The notes under the pieces were generated by a model. That model saw only the letters and a list, made by a program, of their open reading frames with translations, ran no database searches and was not told where the DNA came from. A DNA stretch of 38,916 nt, from assembly GCF_000495915.1 (NCBI RefSeq), contig NZ_AOFQ01000047.1, forward strand, positions 1-38,916, given 5' to 3'. The stretch is from Stutzerimonas chloritidismutans AW-1 (GTDB lineage Bacteria > Pseudomonadota > Gammaproteobacteria > Pseudomonadales > Pseudomonadaceae). The position numbers and the translations under genes are program-made. This document shows, piece by piece, positions 8,078 through 17,035 of the stretch; position 1 is the first letter of the stretch, and each line of letters starts with the position of its first letter.

Positions 8078-8461
8078 GATATCACCCAGGTCGACAAACT
8101 GCTGCACGGTAACGAGAACGTCGTCTGCGCCGATGCCGGCTACACCGGCGTCGAAAAGCGCCCCGAACATGCGGGCCGCGAAGTGATCTGGCAGGTCGCA
8201 GCACGCCGCAGCACCTACAAGAAGCTCGATAAACGCAGCGCCCTGTACAAAGCCAAGCGCAAGATCGAGAAGGCCAAGGCACAAGTGCGAGCGAAGGTCG
8301 AGCACCCGTTTCGAGTGATCAAGCGCCAGTTCGGTTACGTGAAGGTGCGCTTCCGTGGCCTGGCCAAGAACACCGCTCAGCTGGTGACGCTGTTCGCGCT
8401 GTCGAACCTATGGATGGCGCGCCGACATTTGCTGACTACCGCAGGAAAGGTGCACCTGTAA
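8078..8461 (+). pseudogene. IS5-family transposase, C-terminal fragment
   Basis: The frame starts abruptly at the inner Tn3 terminus (DITQVDKLLHGNENVVC) and keeps only the last ~127 residues of an IS5-family DDE transposase: the second Asp block CADAGYTGVEKR, and the Glu block KVEHPFRVIKRQFGYVKVRFRGLAKN followed by LFALSNLWMARRHLL. The N-terminal half with the first catalytic Asp is missing, so it cannot be active. It was cut by the terminus at 8077. Confidence 0.88.
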
Positions 8462-8607
8462 TGCGGAAAATGGCTGCTGCGAGGTGCTCGCGGCGGCCAA
8501 AAACGGAGAACTGAGCGGGTTACCTGGTCGATTTTGATCGACGGCCCGCTTTCAAAAGCAGCAAGGGCTGAAGTCGACCGGAAATACAGGGTTACTTCAG
8601 ACCTTCC
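8459..8607 (+). repeat. IS5-family 3' end, left copy (149-bp inverted repeat)
   Basis: 149 bases running from the transposase stop to the IS tip (...CTTCAGACCTTCC), identical to the reverse complement of 24316-24464. The two IS ends point into the metal cargo from each side. The contained inverted segment TCGATTTTGATCGA is part of the IS sub-terminal region. The following 8608-8717 stretch has no gene. Confidence 0.88.
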
Positions 8608-8717
8608 CTTATTGAGATAGGACGGCCGTTTATTATTCAGCTGTGGTCACTGGCCGTTTCCTATCATTGCTGCCGAAAACTAACCGGAGCATGAGTAACT
8701 CATTACGATTCTGAAAG

Positions 8718-8741
8718 GTTGCCCGGCCTATGCCGGGCAAC
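8718..8741 (-). terminator. Hairpin after the RND efflux operon
   Basis: GTTGCCCGGC pairs with GCCGGGCAAC around a CTAT loop. On the minus strand it lies 9 bases past the stop of the outer-membrane component and is followed by CTTTC. The T-run is weak, so termination may be incomplete. Confidence 0.6.
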
Positions 8742-8749
8742 GCAACAAC

Positions 8750-9985
8750 TCAGCTTTCGTCCAACCCCCATATCCAGTGGGCATCGATCAACAGCGACAG
8801 ATGGGTGCGCAGCGTATCCGCGTGGGCCTGCAGGGCGCTGGTAGACGATGCGACGGCTTGCCGGCGAGCCAGCAACAACGACTGCAGATCCACCTCGCCC
8901 AGTTCGTAGGCACGCTGCATCTGTGCTTCGTTCTGGGTCATGGCAGCGGCGCCATCCTTCGCGATCAGGTAGCTCTCGTAAGCACCTGAAGCCAGTTCGA
9001 CGTCACGGGCAATCCCGGCTTCCAGCTCGCGTTTGGCCAGGTCGACATCCTCGCGAGCCGCATTCTCCTGGGCCAGCGCCTGGCTGTAGCGAGCACTGCG
9101 CGACCCGCTGGGGATCGGCATGCTGAAGCTGACACCGTAGATGCGCTCACGGTTGCCCTGCTCGGAGGCGGTGAATACCCCCAACGTAGGATCCGGCACC
9201 CTGTCAGCCTTCGCCCGGGCCGATTGCCCCTGATTTCTCAGCAGAGAGGCTTCGACCCGACGCAGCACATCGCTTTCGGCCAGGATCCGCTCGCGCCAGG
9301 TGTCGTACTGACCGAGTTCGGCCGAAGGAATGGGCAGATCAACCACTTTGCGCTCGATGCCAGGGAAGCGCCGCGACAGTGTTGCCCAGCTCGCAGCGGC
9401 TTTTATCTTGGCTTCGTTGCCTTGTCGCAGTTGCTCGGCCACTTCCGCCTTGACCAGGCTTACATCCAGCTTAGAGGCGTCACCCGCACGGTTGCGTTTT
9501 TCCGCCGCCGCCAGGCTTTCCTTGGCTGAGGCCAGGCCTTTATTGGCGATGGTGAGCGCGTGCTCCGACACCAGCCAATCCAGCCACAGGGTCATCAGTT
9601 CCCGCGCGGCTTCATGACGGACTTCGCCATAGGTGGCATCTGCCAATCGCAGCGTTGCCGAACTGATGTCCTGGTCGGCACTGGCCTTGCCAGGCAGGCG
9701 CACCGTGCGCTCGATACCCACGTTCCATTCGTTGTAGTTGGGGCCAGCGTCGGTACGCCGTTGCTGGCCGATTGCCGTGGCCGTCCATTCATAAGGCGAA
9801 CGCCGGATGATGCCAGCCTCCAGCATGGCGGCATCCATGCTGGAGCGTGCCGAGGCCACGCGGGGATCGGCGTTGAGCAGCGACACCACCAGCGGCTTGG
9901 GCAGAATGTTTGCCGGAGCGGCAGGTTGCGCCACGGCCGTGCCACACACACTGATCAGCAGAGCCAGGGGAACAAGGCGCTTCAT
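8750..9985 (-). CDS. TolC-family outer-membrane factor of a metal RND pump (CzcC-like)
   Basis: Outer-membrane channel subunit of a tripartite heavy-metal efflux pump. A signal peptide (MKRLVPLALLISVCGTAVAQ) is followed by two OEP-type repeats rich in Ala, Glu and Arg that form the periplasmic coiled-coil barrel, for example LWLDWLVSEHALTIANKGLASAKE and LAQENAAREDVDLAKRELEAG. About 411 residues is typical of CzcC/CusC. The ATG at 9985 overlaps the stop of the DUF3240 gene (TGATG), indicating translational coupling; an in-frame GTG one codon earlier is less likely. It is the last gene of the operon adaptor-permease-DUF3240-channel. Confidence 0.9.
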   Translation of the reverse strand: MKRLVPLALLISVCGTAVAQPAAPANILPKPLVVSLLNADPRVASARSSMDAAMLEAGIIRRSPYEWTATAIGQQRRTDAGPNYNEWNVGIERTVRLPGKASADQDISSATLRLADATYGEVRHEAARELMTLWLDWLVSEHALTIANKGLASAKESLAAAEKRNRAGDASKLDVSLVKAEVAEQLRQGNEAKIKAAASWATLSRRFPGIERKVVDLPIPSAELGQYDTWRERILAESDVLRRVEASLLRNQGQSARAKADRVPDPTLGVFTASEQGNRERIYGVSFSMPIPSGSRSARYSQALAQENAAREDVDLAKRELEAGIARDVELASGAYESYLIAKDGAAAMTQNEAQMQRAYELGEVDLQSLLLARRQAVASSTSALQAHADTLRTHLSLLIDAHWIWGLDES

Positions 9986-10287
9986 CACACGAACTCCCCA
10001 AAGTTACTGACCTGGACCGTCCAATAGCGCAGCCCGGTATTTGGAAACTCCTCCTTGAGGGATTGCAGCACCTCCGTGAGTTGCTGCCGTTCCACCACGA
10101 GTTGGATCTGCACAGCCTTGGCCCGCCCCATGACACGCTCCATCGGATTGAGTGCCGCGGTGGACAGCCCGTGCGCCGCAACCGGTGTGCTGGTGAAGAT
10201 CTGGTTCCCCGTCACGACCAGGAGGTGGTCGATGAGCTTCTCCTCCAAGCTTGGGGTGCAGAGCAGCGTCAACCAGGTATCAGGCAT
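9985..10287 (-). CDS. DUF3240 family protein of the RND operon
   Basis: A 100-residue soluble protein beginning MPDTWLTLLCTPSLEEKLIDHLL and ending YWTVQVSNFGEFV. The pattern resembles DUF3240, small ferredoxin-fold/PII-like proteins found in heavy-metal RND operons. Function is not established; a regulatory or metal-sensing link to the pump is inference. It starts at ATG 10287 within the last codons of the permease gene, using AAGGAGG, and overlaps the channel gene at its end, so it is firmly within this operon. Confidence 0.75.
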   Translation of the reverse strand: MPDTWLTLLCTPSLEEKLIDHLLVVTGNQIFTSTPVAAHGLSTAALNPMERVMGRAKAVQIQLVVERQQLTEVLQSLKEEFPNTGLRYWTVQVSNFGEFV

Positions 10288-13200
10288 CTTTGGCCTCCTT
10301 TTTCGCGTGGGCGAATCGCAGATAGAGAATCGGGAGCAACATGAGGGTGAGCGCGGTGACGGTGATCAAACCGCCGATCACCACGATGGCCAACGGCCGC
10401 TGGATCTCGGAGCCGGGCCCGGTAGCGAACAACAGTGGGACCAGACCGAAGGCGGTGATCGAGGCGGTCATCAGTACCGGGCGTAACCGGCGACGGGCAC
10501 CCTGGAGCACCACTTCCCGCAGTGGCAGGCCTTCGCCATGCAACTGGTTGAAGTAACTGACCAGCACGATGCCGTTGAGCACCGCGATACCCAACAAAGC
10601 GATGAACCCCACCGACGCTGGCACCGAGAGGTACTCGCCAGTGACCCACAGCGCGACGATGCCGCCCACCAGGGCGAAGGGGATGTTGCTGAGGATAAGC
10701 AACGCCTGGCGCACGGAGCCGAAGGTCGAGAACAGCAGGACGAAGATCAGACCAAGCGCCACGGGAACGACGATGGACAGCCGGGCAGCCGCACGCTGCT
10801 GGTTCTCGAACTGGCCGCCCCAGCTGATGCGATAGCCGTTGGGCAGTTCCACCTGCTGAGCCACCAGCGCCTTGGCCTCCTCGACGAAGCCGACCAGGTC
10901 ACGACCGCTGACGTTGGCGATCACCACGCTGTAGCGGCTGCCCATTTCCCGGTCGATCTTCACCGGGCCATCGGCACGCTCCAGTCTCGCCACGCTGCTC
11001 AGCGGAATGGTCTGGCCATCCGGCGTGGTGATCCGCACCGCGTTGAAGTCCGCCGGCGACGTGCGCACCGACTCGTCCGAGCGAATGAGGATCGGCGTGC
11101 GCTGGTTGCCTTCGATCACCAGGCCGGCCTGCTGGCCTTCGATCTGCACGCGCAGTGCATCCTGGATGGCCTCGACGCTCAGGCCGAAACGGCCAGCCTG
11201 CAGCCGGTCGATCTCCACGCGCAGATACTGCACACCGTCGTTCTGCACGGTGTAGACGTCCTGGTTGCCCTGCACAGTCTTGAGCAGCGACTCGATCTTG
11301 CCGCCCAGTTGGCTCAGGGTGCCCAGGTCAGGGCCATAGATCTTCACGGCGAGGTCGCCGCGCACACCGATGATCATCTCGGAGACGCGCATCTCGATGG
11401 GCTGGGTAAAGCTGTAGCCGATACCCGGCATTGGATCGAGCACCTTGCGGACCTCGTCCATCAGCTCTTCCTTGGTGTCCATCCGCCATTCGCTCATGGG
11501 CTTGAGCAGCAGGTAGGTATCGGTCTGGTTCAGGCCCATGGGATCAAGACCGATCTCGTCGGAACCGGCCCGCGCCACGATGCCCCGGATCTCCGGGACC
11601 GCTGCCATCAGCGCGGTCTGGATCTTCTTGTCCAGCTCGGCCGTCTGTTCGAGGCTGACCGATGGCAGTTTCTCGATACCCACGATCAGGTCGCCTTCAT
11701 CCATGGTCGGCATGAAGGTCTTGCCCACCTGGGTGTAGACCAGGCCAGCGACGACCAACATGGCGCCAGCGATGATCGCGATCAGTTTCTGCCGGCCAAG
11801 CCCCCACTCCAGCACCGGGCCATAGATGCCCAGCAGCTTGCGGGCAAGCCAGGGGTCTTCGTGCTTGACCTCGCGCAGCAGGTAGGAGGACAGCACGGGG
11901 ATCACGGTCAGCGACAGCAGCAACGATCCCGCCAGAGCGAAGACGATGGTCAGCGCCACCGGGACGAAGAACTTGCCTTCGAGGTCCTGCAGGGTGAGCA
12001 GCGGCAGGAACACCGTGATGATGATCAGGATGCCGGACGTCACCGGTACCGCGACCTCGCGCACCGCCCGGTAGATGATGTGCAGACGCGGCAGCTTGCC
12101 ACCGGAAGGATCGGTGGCCAGACGCTGGACGATGTTCTCGACCACCACCACCGCGGCATCCACCAACATGCCGATGGCAATGGCCAGCCCTCCCAGACTC
12201 ATCAGGTTGGCGGACATGCCGACGAAGCGCATCAGGATGAAGGTGATCAACGCCGCCAGCGGAAGTACCAGGGCAACCGTCAGCGCTGCGCGAACGTTGC
12301 CGAGGAACAGGGCCAGCAACACGATGACCAACACGGTGGCCTCGATCAGCGCCTTGGACACAGCCCCTACCGCTTTATCGACCAGCGACGAGCGATCGTA
12401 GAAGCTGGTGATGGTGATGCCTTTCGGTAGTGTGGCCTCCAGTTCCTTGAGCTTCAGTTGCACACCGGCGACCACTTGGCGGGCGTTGGCGCCAGCCAGG
12501 CCGAGCACCAGGCCTTGCACAGCCTCGCCCTTGCCATCCTGGGTCACCACGCCGTAGCGGGTCAGGGTGCCAAGGCGAACCTCGGCCAGGTCGCCAACCC
12601 GCACCGGGCTGGAGCTGTTGGAATTGACCACAACGGCCCGCAGGTCATCCAGGGTGCGGATGCTGCCCTCGCTGCGTACCAGCAGGACTTCGTCACCTTC
12701 ACCCAGTCGGCCGGCACCGTCGTTACGGTTGTTGGTGTTGACCGCGTTGGTCAGCTGCTCAAGGCTCACGCCGCTGGCAGCCATGCGGATGGGATCTGGC
12801 AGTACCTCGAAGGTCCTGACCTGGCCACCGAGGGAGTTCACATCCGCCACGCCAGGTACGGTACGCAGCGCCGGCCGGATCACCCAGTCGAGCAGGCTGC
12901 GACGTTCGACCAGAGACAAGGTTGTACCGTCCACCGTGAACATAAACATCTCGCCCAGCGGTGTGGTGATCGGCGCCATGCCGCCACTGATGCCGTCCGG
13001 CAGGCTGTCGCTCAGGTTGCCGAGACGCTCGGAAACCTGTTGCCGCGCCCAGTAGATGTCAGTGCCATCCTGAAAATCGATGGTGACATCGACCAGGCCG
13101 TACTTGGTGACCGAGCGCAGGATCTTGGTCTTGGGAATACCGAGCATTTCCACTTCGATCGGCACGGCAATCCGGCTTTCAACTTCTTCCGGGGTCATCC

Positions 13201-13363
13201 CCGGTGCCTTCATGATCACCTTGACCTGGGTGCTGGCCACATCAGGGAAGGCATCGATGGGCAGCCCACGGTAGGCATACCAGCCCGCGCCGGTCAGCAA
13301 CAGCGTCGCCAGCACCATGAACAGGCGCTGGGACAAAGAGAATTGGATAAGACGGCTCAGCAT
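10280..13363 (-). CDS. Heavy-metal efflux RND permease (CzcA/CusA family)
   Basis: Inner-membrane proton/metal antiporter, about 1,027 residues with 12 membrane segments and two large periplasmic loops: normal HME-RND size. The N-terminus LSRLIQFSLSQRLFMVLATLLL, the porter sequences APGMTPEEVESRIAVPIE and PTMDEGDLIVGIEKLPSVS, and the C-terminal helices are all recognisable. The TM4 proton-relay motif reads GGLAIAIGMLVDAAVVVVEN: it keeps one Asp and the Glu but lacks the first Asp of the CzcA-type DFG..DGA..VEN, and the Met ligands of CusA are not evident in the LPSVS region. The ion is therefore uncertain. The ATG at 13363 overlaps the adaptor stop (TGATG). Confidence 0.93.
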   Translation of the reverse strand: MLSRLIQFSLSQRLFMVLATLLLTGAGWYAYRGLPIDAFPDVASTQVKVIMKAPGMTPEEVESRIAVPIEVEMLGIPKTKILRSVTKYGLVDVTIDFQDGTDIYWARQQVSERLGNLSDSLPDGISGGMAPITTPLGEMFMFTVDGTTLSLVERRSLLDWVIRPALRTVPGVADVNSLGGQVRTFEVLPDPIRMAASGVSLEQLTNAVNTNNRNDGAGRLGEGDEVLLVRSEGSIRTLDDLRAVVVNSNSSSPVRVGDLAEVRLGTLTRYGVVTQDGKGEAVQGLVLGLAGANARQVVAGVQLKLKELEATLPKGITITSFYDRSSLVDKAVGAVSKALIEATVLVIVLLALFLGNVRAALTVALVLPLAALITFILMRFVGMSANLMSLGGLAIAIGMLVDAAVVVVENIVQRLATDPSGGKLPRLHIIYRAVREVAVPVTSGILIIITVFLPLLTLQDLEGKFFVPVALTIVFALAGSLLLSLTVIPVLSSYLLREVKHEDPWLARKLLGIYGPVLEWGLGRQKLIAIIAGAMLVVAGLVYTQVGKTFMPTMDEGDLIVGIEKLPSVSLEQTAELDKKIQTALMAAVPEIRGIVARAGSDEIGLDPMGLNQTDTYLLLKPMSEWRMDTKEELMDEVRKVLDPMPGIGYSFTQPIEMRVSEMIIGVRGDLAVKIYGPDLGTLSQLGGKIESLLKTVQGNQDVYTVQNDGVQYLRVEIDRLQAGRFGLSVEAIQDALRVQIEGQQAGLVIEGNQRTPILIRSDESVRTSPADFNAVRITTPDGQTIPLSSVARLERADGPVKIDREMGSRYSVVIANVSGRDLVGFVEEAKALVAQQVELPNGYRISWGGQFENQQRAAARLSIVVPVALGLIFVLLFSTFGSVRQALLILSNIPFALVGGIVALWVTGEYLSVPASVGFIALLGIAVLNGIVLVSYFNQLHGEGLPLREVVLQGARRRLRPVLMTASITAFGLVPLLFATGPGSEIQRPLAIVVIGGLITVTALTLMLLPILYLRFAHAKKEAKDA

Positions 13364-14475
13364 CACTCACCGTCCTCTTCAAGCCAGGCGCCTTTCAGCG
13401 CAATCACGCCGGCGACGGCAACCTGGTCCTGTTCGCTGATGTTGCCCTGGACACGGACCAGTTGCCCCGCGCTGACTTCGACCTTGACCGGGCGGGCTTC
13501 AAAACCGTCGGGCGTGCGGACGAACACCACGGAGTCGGTCTTGTTGCGAGCGACGGCAGACAGAGGGATGTCCCAGGATTTGCCAGCGGCCTGAACCGGG
13601 ATCTCCACGGTGACGAGCTCGCCGGGACGCAGGGCGCCGTTGGCATTTTCGATTTCGGCGCGCAGCACCACGAACTGGCTGGTAGCCGAGAGGGTCGGGC
13701 TCAGGTTGATGACACGCCCATTAATGCCCTTGTCGACCACCGTTACGCCCGCGCCCGGCTGAATGCCAATACTGGCCGCGGCCGGAATCTGCACGTCCAG
13801 CCACAGCGCATCGACCTGGGTGATGTTCAGCAGCGACGTGGCACCGTCGACCCGCTGGCCGGGCCGGACCGAGATGTTGCTGACAATGCCGTCCTGAACG
13901 GCGCTGAGGGTGATCCTGTCGGAAGGAATCCCGGAGCGGATGACCTGCTCGATCATGGCCGGGGTCATTCCCGCCAGGGCCAGTTCGGCCTTGGTCTGCA
14001 CCAGAGTCGCTTCCGCTTCCTTCAGCGTTGCCTGGGCTTCCTGCGCCCGACGCTGCGGAATGATGCCCTCATCGAACAGCTTCTGTTCCCGGGTGTAGGC
14101 CTGCCGGGCCAGCGTGGCGCGGGCAGATGCCTGCAACAGCTGGAGCTGGAGCTGGCTCATCGCCGGACTGGACAGGCGCACGACCGGCTCGCCTTTGCGA
14201 ACGGCCTGGTACTCGCCCACCAGCAGTTGCACCACCACACCTTCAAGTGGGGAACTGACGATCTGCTCCGCTTTCGGAGGCACGACAACCTGGCCGGGAT
14301 ATCGCGTGCTGACCGTCTGTTTCATGCTTTGCACAGCAGACGTCTTGATACCCAGCGCTTGAATCTGTTCATTGGCGACAGAGAACTTCTCAGCACTCAT
14401 GGCAGGCCCTGAAATAATAAAAGCGATGGCGAAAGAGAGCCCCTTTACACTGCGCAGATAATGTTCGTTATTCAT
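13363..14475 (-). CDS. RND periplasmic adaptor (CzcB-like membrane fusion protein)
   Basis: Links the permease to the outer-membrane channel in the periplasm. It has an N-terminal signal/anchor (LRSVKGLSFAIAFIISGPAMSA), barrel-lipoyl segments (YPGQVVVPPKAEQIVSSPLEGVVVQLLVGEYQAVRKGEPVVRL), a helical hairpin (LQLQLLQASARATLARQAYTREQKLFDEG ... LKEAEATLVQTKAELAL) and C-terminal beta-barrel domains. No His-rich N-terminal CzcB extension is present. The start at 14475 (MNNEHYLRS) has GGGGAA 8 bases upstream; a further ATG at 14499 is less likely. It is first in the operon, divergent from the two-component genes, and the 370-bp gap presumably holds both promoters. Confidence 0.9.
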   Translation of the reverse strand: MNNEHYLRSVKGLSFAIAFIISGPAMSAEKFSVANEQIQALGIKTSAVQSMKQTVSTRYPGQVVVPPKAEQIVSSPLEGVVVQLLVGEYQAVRKGEPVVRLSSPAMSQLQLQLLQASARATLARQAYTREQKLFDEGIIPQRRAQEAQATLKEAEATLVQTKAELALAGMTPAMIEQVIRSGIPSDRITLSAVQDGIVSNISVRPGQRVDGATSLLNITQVDALWLDVQIPAAASIGIQPGAGVTVVDKGINGRVINLSPTLSATSQFVVLRAEIENANGALRPGELVTVEIPVQAAGKSWDIPLSAVARNKTDSVVFVRTPDGFEARPVKVEVSAGQLVRVQGNISEQDQVAVAGVIALKGAWLEEDGE

Positions 14476-14570
14476 CGAAAGTTCCCCGTGAAGCGCCATG
14501 ACATGGGCATGCTTTAGACCTGTCTTTGAGGATTTTTAAATCGCAAGGCGAGCGCGGTCGCAGGACACAC

Positions 14571-14657
14571 ATGAGTAACCCACTCGTCTGCTGCACCCTT
14601 TGCATGGAAGGAGATTGTCGTAGACTCCTCTACAGGTTCGATTCTAGAGGGGGGTGA
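14571..14657 (+). CDS. Possible 28-residue Cys-rich leader peptide
   Basis: Small open frame in the gap between the adaptor gene and the response regulator, reading MSNPLVCCTLCMEGDCRRLL and eight more residues. It has AGGA 6 bases before the ATG and four cysteines at positions 7, 8, 11 and 16. A 6-bp dyad CCTCTA/TAGAGG (14627-14650) lies at its end, followed by a G-run. It could be a metal-sensing leader peptide for the downstream regulator. It may equally be chance, since a frame of this size is common. The remainder of 14476-14845 holds AT-rich DNA with TTGACA at 14806 but no clear -10. Confidence 0.25.
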   Translation: MSNPLVCCTLCMEGDCRRLLYRFDSRGG

Positions 14658-14845
14658 CTATCAGGAACGTTACCGCTGAATTACAAATTTGAAGGATTCC
14701 ACCTCCCTCCTGATTTTCGTTTTAAGATTGATTCATCGATGATCACCATGCTGGTTCGGTGCATGAGGCAATGACACTTCAAGAAATAAATGAATATTTT
14801 TTTATTTGACACCCGAATACTTTTTTAATTTGAGATAAACAAATA

Positions 14846-15520
14846 ATGCGTGTTCTAGTAGTGGAAGACGAAGCCAAAACTGCCGAATATCTTCAGCAAG
14901 GGCTTACCGAAAGTGGCTATATCGTTGACCGGGCAAGTAATGGTGTCGATGCGCTGCACCTGTTCCAGCACAACACCTACGGCCTGGTCATCCTGGATGT
15001 GAACCTGCCCAAGGTGGACGGCTGGGACGTGCTCGACACGATCCGCAAGACCAGTCGGGTTCGCATCATCATGCTGACCGGTCGTGGCCGCCTGCACGAC
15101 AAGCTGAAGGGCCTGGACGGCGGCGCCGACGACTATCTAGTGAAGCCGTTCGAGTTTCCGGAACTGCTTGCCCGCATCCGCTCGCTGCAGCGGCGTGGCG
15201 ACAAGGTGGTGGACCACCCGACCTTGCGGGTCGCAGACCTTGAGCTGGATCCGGGTCGCCACCGCGCGTTCCGGGGTGACCTGCGCGTCGAGCTGACTAC
15301 CAAGGAATTCGCCCTGTTGCGCCTGCTCATGAGCCACCCAGGGGAAGCCCTGACCCGCTCGCAGATCATTTCCCTGGTCTGGGACATGAACTTCGACTGC
15401 GATACCAACGTGATCGACGTGGCGATCCGGCGCCTGCGCGCCAAGATCGACGATCCGTTCGAGAACAAACTTATCCACACCCTGCGCGGTGTGGGCTATG
15501 TGATCGAGGAGCGTTCATGA
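14846..15520 (+). CDS. Heavy-metal response regulator (CzcR/CusR/CopR type)
   Basis: OmpR-family regulator of 224 residues. The receiver has MRVLVVEDEAKTAEYLQQGLTESGY (the usual opening of the metal-response subgroup), LVILDVNLPKVDGWDVL with the phospho-acceptor Asp, and DDYLVKPFEFPELLARI. The effector winged helix has LTTKEFALLRLLMSHPGEALTRSQI ... VIDVAIRRLRAKIDDPF ... LIHTLRGVGYVIE. It is divergent from the RND operon, which it probably activates. The kinase gene overlaps its stop (ATGA), so the two are translationally coupled. Confidence 0.95.
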   Translation: MRVLVVEDEAKTAEYLQQGLTESGYIVDRASNGVDALHLFQHNTYGLVILDVNLPKVDGWDVLDTIRKTSRVRIIMLTGRGRLHDKLKGLDGGADDYLVKPFEFPELLARIRSLQRRGDKVVDHPTLRVADLELDPGRHRAFRGDLRVELTTKEFALLRLLMSHPGEALTRSQIISLVWDMNFDCDTNVIDVAIRRLRAKIDDPFENKLIHTLRGVGYVIEERS

Positions 15521-16911
15521 AGCGCTTCAGCCTGGCCGCCAGGTTGGGACTCAAAGTCGGCTTGATGAGCGTGATACTGCTGGTGCTGCTCTCTATCGTG
15601 GGCTACCTGATGCTCGGCCAGGCGCTGGAGCGCACGGCGCAAAGCAGCCTGATCACCAAGATGGGTGGCATGGCCCATAACCTATCGACCGTCGCGGATC
15701 TGTCCGAGGTCACCGCAGACTCCCACCAGTTGGTCGACCTTGCGATGGGCCACAACAACCTGTTCGTCAGCATTTTCGATACGGCAAACAGCCGAATCCC
15801 CCTGCTGACCATCGGCTCGAAAAAGATAACCACCGAACTCACCAGCTTTCCTGCCAACGATCAAGTGGAGTTCTACGAGTGGAACAACGAACTGGGCATG
15901 CCCATGCTCAGCGTTTCCCAGCTCATGCGTCTGGCTGACGGTACCCAGGTCGGTGTGTACATGACCGTGGATGAATCCTCCGATGCCGAATTGCTCCGGG
16001 CGATGCTGAGCTGGGCCCTGATGGCGTCACCCTTCATCCTGGCGCTGATCATGGTCGTGGCCTGGTGGACGGTACGCCGGGGCTTGCTGCCGCTTACGCG
16101 CTTTCTGAAAGTCGCGTCGAAGATCTCCACCGACAACATGCAGCATCGGCTGCCTACCGACCGCTTGCCGATCGAACTGCTGGAGCTCGCGGACGGCATC
16201 AACTTTATGCTGCACCGCCTGGACGGTGGCGTGCAGCAGCTATCGCAGTTCTCGGACGACCTGTCCCACGAGTTGCGTGCTCCGCTCACTAACCTGATGG
16301 GCAAAGCACAGGTGGCCCTGTCACGACCACGCAGCTCGGAGGAGTACCGTGAGGTGCTGGAATCCTGCGCCGAGGAGCTGGATCGCATGAAAAGCATGGT
16401 GGCCGACATGCTTTTCCTGGCACATGTCAGCCAGCCTGCAGCCTTGGTGCAATTCGAGACGGTGGCACTGGTCGACGAGGTGCAGAGGGTCAGTGACTTG
16501 TTCAGCCTGAGTGCCGAAGAGAGCGGCGTTCGGCTCGATGTGTCAGGCAGTGTCGATGTGATCCAAGGCAATCGCCTGATGATTCAACGGGCAGTGTCCA
16601 ATTTGCTCTCCAACGCCATTCGCTACTGCCCACAAGGGCAGGCTGTAGTGGTGAAGGTTCACCGTGAGCAGGAGCACATCAGGCTCAGCGTAGGCAATCC
16701 AGGCCAAGGTATTCCGGAAGAGCACCTGCCTCATCTGTTCGAACGCTTCTATCGGGTCGACAAAGGGCGTGCGCGCAGCGAGGGAGGCACAGGCCTCGGG
16801 CTTGCCATCGTGCGATCGATCATGAGCCTGCACCAAGGCGTGGCGAAGGTAGAAATAACGGGCTCGGGCTTTACCTGGTTCCACCTGAGTTTTCCGGTGA
16901 ACCGTCTCTGA
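15517..16911 (+). CDS. Heavy-metal sensor histidine kinase (CzcS/CusS type)
   Basis: Inner-membrane sensor of 464 residues. TM1 lies near residues 9-33 (LGLKVGLMSVILLVLLSIVGYLML), then a periplasmic sensor of about 130 residues, TM2 (WALMASPFILALIMVVAWWTV), and a HAMP linker (RRGLLPLTRFLKVASKIS). The H-box is FSDDLSHELRAPLTNLMG, followed by the N-box (AVSNLLSNAIRYCPQG), GNPGQGI, F-box and EGGTGLGLAIVRSIM. The pattern matches TIGR01386-type metal kinases. Its partner is the overlapping response regulator. Periplasmic metal is the expected signal. Confidence 0.94.
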   Translation: MKRFSLAARLGLKVGLMSVILLVLLSIVGYLMLGQALERTAQSSLITKMGGMAHNLSTVADLSEVTADSHQLVDLAMGHNNLFVSIFDTANSRIPLLTIGSKKITTELTSFPANDQVEFYEWNNELGMPMLSVSQLMRLADGTQVGVYMTVDESSDAELLRAMLSWALMASPFILALIMVVAWWTVRRGLLPLTRFLKVASKISTDNMQHRLPTDRLPIELLELADGINFMLHRLDGGVQQLSQFSDDLSHELRAPLTNLMGKAQVALSRPRSSEEYREVLESCAEELDRMKSMVADMLFLAHVSQPAALVQFETVALVDEVQRVSDLFSLSAEESGVRLDVSGSVDVIQGNRLMIQRAVSNLLSNAIRYCPQGQAVVVKVHREQEHIRLSVGNPGQGIPEEHLPHLFERFYRVDKGRARSEGGTGLGLAIVRSIMSLHQGVAKVEITGSGFTWFHLSFPVNRL

Positions 16912-16978
16912 GCCCAAGGCGTCTTTCAACATTGTAATTCGCGCCTCACGTTGTCGTCAGAGACGCTTCTTTAAGCTT

Positions 16979-17023
16979 CAGGGGTATCGAAAATCTCACG
17001 ATCCATTGAGATCCAAACCCCTG
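16979..17023 (+). promoter_or_regulatory. Two-part stem in the leader of the small secreted protein gene
   Basis: Outer arms CAGGGGT (16979-16985) and ACCCCTG (17017-17023) enclose inner arms ATCTCA (16993-16998) and TGAGAT (17007-17012). The last base of the outer arm is the first G of the GGAG ribosome site at 17023-17026. The fold could control translation of the next gene, or mark the end of the kinase transcript. No T-run follows, which argues against a plain terminator. Confidence 0.4.
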
Positions 17024-17035
17024 GAGTTTCTGAAA

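Noticed and set aside
10538..12430. A 630-codon open frame on the + strand, opposite the RND permease
   Set aside because: Composition is dominated by His, Gln and Asp in the way expected from the antisense of a GC-rich gene. It has no domain, and the permease on the other strand is unmistakable.
12458..14412. Long + strand frames opposite the permease and adaptor genes
   Set aside because: Antisense shadows; low-complexity His/Gln/Arg content and no ribosome sites in sensible positions.
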